Source: Sitta carolinensis
Lineage: Eukaryota > Chordata > Aves > Passeriformes > Sittidae
DNA length: 64,000 bases
Assembly: GCA_032173965.1 (NCBI GenBank)
Contig: JAVUNC010000019.1
Coordinates: forward strand, 5,332,501-5,396,500
Reading direction: 5' to 3'
Below the pieces are notes generated by a model, which was given only the letters and a program-made list of their open reading frames with translations, did no database searches and was not told the DNA's origin. Shown in pieces: positions 39,022-49,500 of this stretch. How positions within the stretch are numbered: the stretch's first letter is position 1; the number at the start of each line of letters is the position of its first letter. The position numbers were made by a program, and so were the translations under genes.

Positions 39022-39049
<28 letters not shown>
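39021..39049. repeat. Poly(A) tract, about 29 bases
   Basis: Uninterrupted A run. No AATAAA lies within 30 bp upstream and no flanking duplication is visible, so I do not call a retrocopy. Confidence 0.9.
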
Positions 39050-39052
<3 letters not shown>

Positions 39053-39332
39053 GTACCTGTCAGTTGTTTTTAATAAACCCTTCAATTCTTCAGCAAAAAA
39101 GATGAACATGATTCTTAGACTGCTTCTAAGACAGCAATTTCAGAGGGTGTTTGTCATAAATCAAGAGAGCAGCAGCAATAGAAGAGGTACAGGAGGGCAG
39201 CTGGGTTAGATCTGCTGTCCACTGCCACCTACTGTTAAAACGCCACCAAGTCAAACTTGTGAGCTCTAATTCCCGAAGGATATGGTTTAAGAGCCCAGAA
39301 GGAAGGAAAAGCTTTGGAATTGAGATTGTGGG

Positions 39333-39333
39333 G

Positions 39334-39384
<51 letters not shown>
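39333..39384. repeat. Poly(A) tract, about 52 bases
   Basis: A very long pure A run about 280 bp from the preceding one. Its length is uncertain in any assembly. It is probably length-variable. Confidence 0.92.
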
Positions 39385-39386
<2 letters not shown>

Positions 39387-39834
39387 AACATTCCAAGAGA
39401 ATTGCTCACCTAAACTCATCGGGCTGTGGCCCAGTAGCTTCACAAGTTTGGACTCTTTCCAGCAATGTTGAAATTCTGGCACCTAATTTATTCAGCTACT
39501 CTTCAGCTCAAGATAAGGCTTTTCCAGGCAGTGATTCAACACAAAGACCTCGATTAGTCCATGTTGTAAAACTTCCTCACAAAGAGAAAATGCAGCTAAA
39601 AAAGAGAAAACCGATGGTTTAACACTTTCAGCACCTAAGTACAGTTCTGCTAATCCACCAGCTGCCCTCTTGTTGTTGTTAGATTCATGTCCACTATTTA
39701 ATGCTGCATTCCTACAATTTAACTTTTTTCCAAAATATTAGATAACAGACCTTACAGCAGAAACAGTTTGGGGGGAAACATGCTTCAATGAATGGGTCTA
39801 TCTCCCAGGTGGAAAATAAAGTTCCCCAGTTCAT

Positions 39835-40033
39835 AGTACCATAGAATCGTTAAAGTTGGAAAATACCTCTAAAGTCATAAAGTCCAAGCATTAACCCAAC
39901 ATTGCAGGTCCTTCACAACTGCAGGGCCACAACTATACATTTTTTGAACACTTCTGGGGCAGTGATTCCATTGCTTTCCTGGGCAGCCTGTTCCAGTGCT
40001 TGATCAAGTTCCGAAGTCTGCAGGTAAGAGTTA
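39835..40033 (-). mobile_element. CR1 LINE fragment, reverse orientation
   Basis: It starts with the CR1 terminal word CATAGAAT, then TTGGAAAATACCTCTAAAGT, and ends with CCTGGGCAGCCTGTTCCAGT. It is an old fragment of about 200 bp. Confidence 0.88.
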
Positions 40034-43000
40034 TGAAATCTTTTAAGAAATTTGCTAACAACATTAGCTAGGACATCCCATGTTATTCCAGTGGCTGCTT
40101 CCAAAGCAAAAGCCTTTGGTCGATGCCACATTCAAAGCAGTACATCAAGAAGCATTTAAAAAGTGTAAATTTTAAATTAAGATATGGTGGCTTGCCACGA
40201 CTTCTCTCAGCCCAGTTCTCTAAGTGAAAAGTTTCCTTGGACATTGAGGAGCAATACAGCAGACATACCTTCCTCCTGGAGGGAAGCCACTTCTCTAAAC
40301 TTGTGTCTGGCAGCTGAAATGAGCTCTTTAGGGAGTTTATCACATCAGTGCATGCTTAATGCAGAACATCATCAGACCCCTCCTTGGATGGTGTGAGCTT
40401 TGTGCTCACACCAAATCCATTTTGGTTGTGATATATACATCCTTATTCATACACAGATGAAATCCATTTAAAATCTAAACAAATAACTTTCCTCTGTCAC
40501 ATTCCTATGCCACAGCTGAAACAGAATCTAGGCTTTTCCCAACACAAGGAACAGCTCAGTTCTTCACTCAGGGGCATGAGAGCCCGTGCCTTGCTTTGTG
40601 ATAGCACAACTACACAAAGTAAATATAAATTTCATTGGTCACTGTATGTAGGAGCTAGTAATGCACATAAGCAACTACATGAGACAACCAAAGTTCAGAC
40701 TCTGTTACTTTAAAGTCTGTTAAAAATTATTTCTTGCTTAACTTGCATCCTCTCTGTAAGCTAACCCCATTATCTAAGTTGTGACAGTCCCACATGCACC
40801 CACTGCACAAAGTACATACTCAATCATGTTACTCACTAAACTAATAATTGTACAGACACCAGCACTCAGAGAATACTTCAGAAACTTGCATCCATTTTGC
40901 TGCAACCTATTCAGGCCTTAAGCTGATCATTTAAATACTGTTTCAGAGGATGAGTCTCTAAAAATAGAAAATATCATTAATGTCACGAGCATCACTCACT
41001 TTAAACAGAAGTCTTCAATTTATTCCAGATCAACCAGGAATTATTTAACCTCAGTAAACTAAAGCTCCTTGAACTTCTCAAGTTACTTGCTGAAAGAAAA
41101 TTCTAGTTTCCTCCCTTAAAATTATTTTCTATGTAATTTAAATTCAGTGTGGGTTTTTTTTTCCTCATAGGTAATTTAACAACCAGCCAGCTATAGCAAG
41201 TCTGCACTGTATCTTAAAAAGAGAAGAAATCAACTTCCTCTTCCATTAGTCCCTAGCATCTTTCAACAAAATGGAGGCTGGCACAAATTAATGTTTTGTA
41301 TGCATTACACACAGCTGCCATTCTTCTCAATAATTAAATTATATTCACTACACTCACTCTGGATCCCTGTCAATTTATCTGAGCACAGACCCTGACAGAA
41401 GACCCTCTGTAACAAAAGGTCTGTTTAGGGCAATTACAGCGATTTGGGAAAGCTGTATCTGCTTGCAGCCACTCATCCAGCCCCATTGGGGAGCTGGCCA
41501 GGGAGGGAAAACAGGGAAGGAGCTGAAACACATGCTCATTAAACACAAATACATTCAGCTGTTGGAAACAGAAATTCTGTGATCAAAAATCCCATTCCTT
41601 ACTAGAAACTTTAAGACATTGGTTAGCCACACAGTGACTCTGAACCTTCATCCCAGCTGGATGTTTGGAGGATGTGGAGAGTTAAGTGAATGCTGCCATT
41701 TGACTGTTGCCTCATCCCTACTGCTCAGCTGCCAAGAAATCAGACTTAGCTCATGCTAGCAGTGTCTCTGGAGTCAAGAGAATGAAATCAGAAGGATTTC
41801 AGAAAATACAAAATTATTTCAAGATCAGGACCCTAACAATTTCTTTTTTCTAAAGTGACTGGAGGACTGAGCAGACCATGTTTGTAAACCTCTTCTCATG
41901 GTTTATTTATCGATTTTCTTTGCACCTTCTCACACAGTTAAAGTCCTGTGCCTCAGCATATCAAACTCTGCTGCAGATAACCCTGGCAGACACGGGGACA
42001 TCAAAAGTACTGGTGAAGTTTGTTGTGTCTATATTTCACCAAGATGAACTGATGAGACATTATTGATGTCTTCACTGAATTATCTTTATGATAGTATAAA
42101 TATGTGGTAGTATACTGAAATTAAAGGAATTCCTTGGAACTTACATCAAAACTGAGCCCTTCCTCATGGTGAAAGCTAACTCTGTGACCTAGGGCTTGCA
42201 AGACATCCTACAAGAGATTAATACAGAGAATTATCAAAAGTCATGTGATCTAATGAAGCCTCCTATTTTTTTATCTAAGCTTGTTCACCAAGGTTCCTTC
42301 TGAGTACAGCTGTGTGACGACATGTAGCCCAACCAAGGCAATCAGTAGCTGATTCTGCAGCCCTCCTTGGAGGAGGTATTTTGACTACAAGAAAATAGAA
42401 AGGGTATTTGTCTGAAGCCTTGTCCTTTTGATCCCCCAAGTACATTGGCTTACCTGATTTGTAATTAATTTTTATTAATATAGAATTAATATAGTATGCG
42501 TCTACAAACCCCAATTTTCCTGTGGACTTGAAAACACTTTAAGTATTTTCTTGAAATTTGAAACAGAAAAACATATTTGATGAAAGCTTGACTGTGCAAC
42601 ACACCTGGCTTACATAAACCACTCAGGATTAGTTTGGTCCCCACAATTCCAGTTCAGAAAAATCTACAGAGGCTGTATTTTCTATCCTCCTCTCTTCTAC
42701 TTGTTGTCCTTTTGCTTCTACCTCTCATCTCCCATGGAGCATCATTTCTTCTGCCTCTCGACATCAACATATTACTATCAGATACAGTAATATACAGTAT
42801 TACAAGTAAATTAAGGGGTGGATGTGGATTTTAGAGTCACCACCAGTTCCAGTTTTTAATGCAACATGTAGCATTAATGGGTCCAAAACTGATTAAACTG
42901 CAAAGGATCCACTTAAATATTTATACTGATTTAATTAAACTGGGATTACATTCATATCTGAAGCTGAGTCCAAACCACAGTATTTATTCATTCACCTAAT

Positions 43001-46000
43001 ATTCATTCATTAAAAGTTTCAGCTGCAAAAGATTAATCTGTTCAAATTTACACTACTGTTTGTGTTTATTAAGAACACTCTCCAAGGAAATTTAAATATT
43101 ACTTTTTTTTTCTTTAATGCCTTTCAAAAAGACTGTAAAGCAAGAAAGGCTTTACTCTGCCTTAGTGTCCAGCAGCCTGAATGAAAATACAGCTCTGTGA
43201 ATAGACCAGACATCTTTCAAATTTAGCATCTTTTTAAAAAATCCCTAATATCCATGAAGTGAGCAAACCGCTGCTGCCCCCGAGAAGAAAACATATCATG
43301 TGGGAAAGCCTTTTCTATTTTTCTATTGATTACACTAACTTAATAAAACAAATCTGTTCTCCTCCCACCCAACTTCTGCTCCTACCCTCCGTTTCTGAGC
43401 ACATTACTCCTCTTTGCTCCAATATTACTAATCAACATGACAGTTCCTGACCTACTTACACACTTTCCTTCACCTCTAACCCCTGCTGTTAAAATTTTTT
43501 TCCCCACTCCCATCTTCCCAGATGTCTGCTTGTTAGTTCCTGCTTCTCACTCTCTCTACCTTTTCTTTAATTTCTTCTCCTTTCTCAGATCTCATAGATA
43601 GAACCCGACTTGTGTTTGAGCCAGGCTCCTTCATTACAGTTCTTGGTGTTGCTTGCTTCGAACACAAAGCCCAACCAAAATATTCCATATAGTTTCAGTA
43701 AAATTTCACAGTCCCTACTGACCTGAACACACCCCACTCTAGTCAGCTCTGAGCACAATATGTATTCCAGAGACATCCAAATTTCACTCCCCCAAACATA
43801 AATAAAAATATTATGAGGATTTTTGCATGAAAGGAGTGAAAATATTCATTTCTCCTAACACCTTCTTGTGAGTCACTGAGAAGTTAAAAAAAAAATAAAA
43901 AAAATCAGTCAAACTATACTTATAATTCTAACAGGATAAAATCAAAAATATGGCTATTTCAAGATTTTAAGGCAATTTCAAGATGATACATGGCATGTAA
44001 TGTGCATATAGATTCTACATAATTCAACTTTATTTCAACCCTTTCAGAAAGTATTATCAAGTTTTCTGGCTTCACAGTATCCCAAAATAACTGAAAAGTT
44101 CATCCACTGGAGAGACTGTAATGGGGGTTTTGTGAAAGTGCGTGAGAACTGTGTTTTTCCAAATTCATGCAAAGTGATCATGCTCAGAAAAATGACACCA
44201 GATACACTGGGGAAGGACATGAGTCAGAACCTGGAAGGCAGCAGAATTACCCTACTTACTAAAATAGATTTATTAACTGTTAAGCTATGTATACAGTTAG
44301 AATAAAATAGATATTGTTCATTGTATTTATTCACTTTGGCGATATGATAAACATACAGCTTATATTTCTTAAACATAGAGCTGTATCTAAAAAACTGAAA
44401 TTGTTTAAATGATATGGGGAAAAAAAAAAAAAACCAAAAACATTCTTGAAACAATGTGAAATCTTATATGCTTAGGTAGGATGAAAACTCCCACTTCCTT
44501 TTAAAGCATCACCACACTGCCAGCCCAAACTTCACGTGCCAAGTCACAAGTTCATAAAGGATTCCCCTGAGGGAGTTGTGAACTGCTGATGGTGCATGTG
44601 AAAGGAGATCAGGTCTGAAAACCATGCACAAGAACAAAACCCTTGTTGCAAGATAGCAGCATGGATGAGTTGAGGGGAGGGAGCAAAACACTTCCAGATC
44701 CATACAAGGCACACAGTGTTCTGCTCTTAAAAAGGAAATATTAATTTCAGCACACATTTTTGGAGTGCCATTAGGATGACACACACAAAGCCTTACCCTG
44801 CTCCCAAGTTAATTCTTTCCCAGATGCCTTTTTTTTTTTAAGAGGTTGCAGATGAATTTCTGAGGAGAGGGAGGGCATGAAAGAAATGGGTTAAGATAAA
44901 ACTTCAAAGAGAGGAAGCACGGCTGAAAAAAAATATACAGAAGAGCTGCAGGCAGCTAATTCTTTAGTCCTGTAATATTTTAAGCTGTACTACCTTGGTG
45001 CAGGTACTGAAATAAGTGGTCTCGTTCTCCCCAAACATTTGATGTCTTTTTCCCACCCACACACCACCATCTCTCTTGGCATTTGTTTAGTGATTTCCTC
45101 TGGCAAGTCAGTCTTCAGCAGCACGGGTTCCCCAGTCAAGCACAGACACCCAACGCTGCTGATGTGAAACAAAGCAGCAGCTGAAGGCACTGAGAAGACT
45201 GGCACCATACTTTTCAAAGGCTGTGCCAACTTCTGTCAGGCTAAAATGCTTGTGAAACTGAGGTGTGTCTGTTCTCAGAAGCACCAGGCAATGTTTTATA
45301 AACAGCCCTCGGTCCCATCCCTTTGTTGTCCCAGCAATCTGATCCAGATATCTCCCTAATATACAGGATAAAGGGCAAATAAAGGAGCAGAGATCCCTTT
45401 ATTCTTATTATTTGCTTTATTTATTGCGTCTGCTCAATTACAGCTGGTTCCAGGCAGTGGTTTTCGGGCAGCCTGGGGTTTTGCCCTCCTGGCTGCTGCG
45501 GCTCCCCCTGCCAGCAGAGCAGGGGCAGCTCCGATACCAAACACAGAGGGGAGCTCGCCCATCCATAGGTAAAATGCGGCAGGCTGGATTACTTTGCAAT
45601 AAGGATGTAGTTGCGTCTCGCTCAGGAGTGACAGGGGTATTTCGCCCCGTGTCTGCCTCGCTGCAATGCAAGGCCGTTCTCCCGGGGTCACTGTGCCTGT
45701 GCGGACACTGCCGGACCCCTGCACAGCGCACCCGTGGAGTTTGGGGGGTCCCTCCCTCGGTTTCCTCAGAGGGGCATGGAGACAGAGGGAGGCAGAGCGC
45801 TCCTCTCCGACCTCCAGCCGCAGCGCACGAGGGGACGTTCTAAAGCCGCCTCGGGGGCAGCTGATGTTCGTTACTAGGGAAACTCCTGATGGAACGTCCC
45901 GCATAGCAACCCCAGAATCGTTGGTGCTGGGAGGGGCCCGTGCAGCTCACAACGGCCGGCCAAGGCGGGGACACTTAAGAGCAGGCGACACAGGAGCGTG

Positions 46001-46139
46001 CGGGCAGAACACCTCTCGACAGCGAGACCCACGACTCCTCCAGCCGTTCCAGTGCTCTGCCACCCTCAGCTTAAAACATATTCTCCCTCGGGTTGGCGAA
46101 CGTCTCGGGCTCTAGTCTACGGCCTTTGTTCCTCGTCCT

Positions 46140-46165
46140 GTCTTGTCGGGCACCACCGACAAGAC
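46140..46165. repeat. Perfect 10-bp inverted repeat upstream of FBXO28
   Basis: The arms GTCTTGTCGG and CCGACAAGAC flank a 6-base spacer (CGACCA-like, GCACCA). It lies about 180 bp before the ATG, in promoter or 5' UTR. It could be a dimer binding site or an mRNA hairpin. Confidence 0.85.
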
Positions 46166-46340
46166 TCAGACACCGTCCCGCTAGCACCCGCCCGAACGAC
46201 TCCCCGGGCAGGGGCGGCAGCACTGCCAGTTGCATCTCCCCCATTCCCTGCGGGAACACCGGCGCAGGGCCGCCCTGACAGCGCGGAAGAGGCGTCACGG
46301 GAAGGCGGAGCCGTTCCCCCCGCGGAGGAAGGACGGGCTC

Positions 46341-46352
46341 CAAGATGGCGGC
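46341..46352 (+). promoter_or_regulatory. YY1 motif overlapping the FBXO28 start codon
   Basis: CAAGATGGCGGC is the canonical YY1 motif. YY1 sites over the initiator ATG are a known feature of TATA-less housekeeping genes. Confidence 0.8.
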
Positions 46353-46557
46353 GCCGGAGGAGCGGCTCGTGTCGGAGGGCGAAGGCGGCGCCCCGGGCTC
46401 GGCGCGGCTCTCCCCGGCCCCGCTGCCGGAGGCCGCCGAGCCGCTGGCGCCCATGGAGCCGCCACCGCAGAGCAACACGCTCATGGGGCTGCCCATCGTG
46501 GCTATCGAGAAAATCCTCAGCTTCCTGTCCTACGATGAGACGAGCCAGCTGCGCTTG
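46345..46557 (+). CDS. FBXO28: FBXO28 exon 1: N terminus and start of F-box
   Basis: The first 71 codons start MAAPEERLVSEGEGG, are Pro/Ala-rich, then enter the F-box and end QLRL at TTG|GTAGGG. The ATG has a YY1/Kozak-like context (CAAGATGG). A later in-frame ATG (MEPPPQSNT, 46453) could be an alternative start, but MAA-type starts are the family norm. Confidence 0.92.
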
Positions 46558-49500
46558 GTAGGGGCCGCGGAGGGGAGGCGGCGGGGCGGGGGCCGCGCTG
46601 CGGCCGGGACCGGGCTCAGCCCGCAGGGGCAGGGGCAGGGGCGGCCCCGCCGGGCGGCTGCGCTGGCCGGGGAAGGGGCTGCGGCAGGTGGGGTGGGGTG
46701 GGATGGGGTCGGGCTTTATCCCTTCTCCGCTCTCGGTGTGCGCTTCCATACATGCATTCCTAAAGCTCTTTTTACCGTCCCTTACTTTTATTCCTTTCAC
46801 GCTCTGTGAGAAAGCACCGGGCTGCTGGAGGCTCATGTCTCCTAGTGACTGGTTGGGGTGGGTAGTCTATTGTGTCTCATATACGTATTTATTTTTACTT
46901 ACAGGACTTAAGCCTACAAGTGTAGGAGGTGGTGAGCCTTCTGCTCCAAAAATCCTCCCCTAGCTAGAAATGTGGGTCAAAAAAGATGTTAAAAAAAAAA
47001 AAAAAAAAAAGACTACCTGCTTCTTTCAGTCTTAGTGGATTTGTAATTAATAGCATATAGTATCTGCACATCTGAACTTGATAATGCCAAAAAAACCCCA
47101 CAGCTGTCAGTGAGATCAATGTATATCAATATTTAACTGCCTGCATAAGGAGCCTGATGTAAACCTTGTCATATTATGATAAGCTGTCTTACTGAATCTC
47201 TTACGAGGTTGTAAATGGAATAATAGTGAGAGAATTAATGTACAGCTTATGTAACTCTTAGTAAACGTGCATGCACTGTACCGTTCCTATTTTAAGAACA
47301 CGATTAGTCTAAACTGGATAATATTACAAGTGTATTTCTGCAGGAAATTGGACTGCCTGTGTCCTGGATCAGTAACCTGAAGTGTTGCATCTTGTCTGTA
47401 ACTTTAAACCGAAAGCTCTTCAGGCAGAATATCTGTTCTCATTTATACTGCTCCAAGCACACCAGTTCCTAAATATTTCTAGAGTGTGCTGTCAGTCCCC
47501 TGAAGCCTTCAGCTTCTGTGAGAGTAGGTAGTGGGATGTGTAAAAAAGATGTGGTGCTTTGAGAGCCACAGAATAGCGTGAGTTAGAAGGGAGCCACAAG
47601 GATCATGAGAGTGCAGCTCCTGGCCCTGCACAGGACATCCCCAGGATCACGGGTGGTACTGGCAGCTTGGCCACAGGGAAGGCAAAGGAAGTCCATCACA
47701 TGGTGTGTGCATATGCCACGTTTCAAGCTTGGTATGGAAACGCCAGGCACAGCCCGTGGCTGCACCTTTCCCGTTGCATCTTATGAATGGTAGTGCCTGT
47801 GGGAGCTCTCACAAGTCAACAGAAGGCTCGTTCTTTCTCCAGCACTGTTTGTAAGCAATGCTCTGTTGGCAGTGAAGGTGAGAGTAGGAAAGGTGATGAT
47901 GTCTGGACTAAACCAGCTGTTTAACTCTCACTGGCACTTAGGAAGTAAAATGTGACACTTTTATGCTCTCTTGTATAGCACCTCTAAGTTCCTTTTTTTT
48001 GGAATAGGACTGCCCCTTTCAGAATTTTCAGAAAGATGCAAAACCAGACTGGATAGATACCAGCTTTGAAACATACATAGAACAATACTGGGCATAAAAT
48101 GAAGGAAACTATTAAGTTGGTCTTTCCCTGTTTTGAATGTTTGAGTCAGTGACAGCCAAGAAAATTAATCTCCATCAAATTCCTAACCATTCCCTTAAGC
48201 ACATCAGAAGGCATTATGAGCATTCTTTTGAGAAGAAAGTAGCCTTTTGTTAACCAGCAGTAATGTAAAGAATCAAAGCCTTTCTGGTTTGAGCCCATAA
48301 GCTCCATCAGCTGGGTGTTTCAGGTGGCCATTCAGAGCTGAAGGTGTTCTTTTGGCAGTTCACTGAGAGGCAGACACTGAATGTTCTTCATAGCTCCAGG
48401 TGCTGTTGTTAGAGAATTAAGGTAGCCTTTAAAAATAGCAATGCCGGGCATAAGTTCATAATGAAATTTCATTACTTTGGGATTTTTAAAGGTGGTGAGT
48501 ATTCCTGCTCTTGCTGAGCTGCCTTGCACATACAGTTAATTTTTGTTTTCTGTGAGAACTGGTTTGAGCTGCTTATCAAAGATAAATGAGTGTATCTTAT
48601 AAGTAGTGTTGTGCTAAAGATACTTTGCAGGACCACATTAATTGAATGACAGGTATTAAATTGCTCAGGTCTCATGCATATTAGAAACATGCCCAAAAGC
48701 AGCCTCATTATCCATTAGAATGTGGGATTCAATGGGATAAAGCATCTTGAGGAAGGCAGAAAAATCCAGGGCATCAATCGATCTAAACAAAGTTTGATCA
48801 TGTTTAGACAAAAAAATGTGGATTCCCTAAACCAATCATGTTGATGCATTCTCTGGATCCCAGCATGGAAGGACTTTATGTCCTAATGTGCTTTTTATTT
48901 TGGATCACCTTAGCTCAGTGATCCATTAAAAAAAAAAAAAAAGGAAAAGAAATTCTCTGAGTCGAACTGGGTCTGTATACAAGACAACAGACCAAGGAGT
49001 TGGCTGGGTGGGAGGATATAGAACAGCAGAATGTTTTCAGGTTGAAATGGAGATAGGGATGTGCATTGTTTATGTGGAGCATGATCCAGAAGTCTTTCTC
49101 TGTCACCAGAGGATGAGGTAAAAAGCATTTCCTGCTTGTGATGATTGCCATCAGGCAAGGCTAGTCCATGGGCCCCTCATTGTACAAAAATCACTTGCTT
49201 TCCTGAGCATAATGCTTTCTGCTATTCCTGGGGTTACTGCATGTGAAAGCATAAATGAAGCACCTACTGGTTAAGCAGTGAAGTAGATCCAAGGAACAGA
49301 GATTAAACAATAGGTATTCGGAGAGCAGACATGTCTGAAATGAGGGAAATCTTGAGCCCTCAAACTTTTGTTCAGACAAAGTGAATGAGAGGAAAAGCAG
49401 CAGCATTTTGCTTTCAGCCCTTTTGAGTATTTACTTCATCTGCTTCCTCTGATGATCCCCACAAGAGAAACACAGAAAAACCCAAAGATCCCAATGTCTG

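Larger units (their letters stand above)
36971..45430. other. Intergenic stretch between the divergent genes
   Basis: About 8.5 kb with no convincing coding gene. It holds two antisense CR1 fragments and two long poly(A) tracts; otherwise it appears unique. ORFs here (for example 37944-38261 and 38322-38699) resemble no family I know. The plus strand stays C-over-G rich through most of the region, like the TP53BP2 side. Confidence 0.7.
45430..46730 (+). promoter_or_regulatory. FBXO28 CpG island promoter
   Basis: A sharp rise in GC and CpG from about 45430, running through exon 1 into intron 1. There is no TATA box. The start codon sits in a YY1 element. G-rich minirepeats (GGGGCA x3 at 46625-46642, GGGGT/GGGAT at 46688-46710) mark its 3' edge. 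Confidence 0.85.

Noticed and set aside
39333..39384. Processed pseudogene ending in poly(A)
   Set aside because: No AATAAA just upstream, no flanking duplication and no recognisable transcript in the preceding sequence.
46117..46836. 239-codon minus-strand frame across FBXO28 exon 1
   Set aside because: A shadow of the GC-rich exon and promoter. It has no family resemblance.
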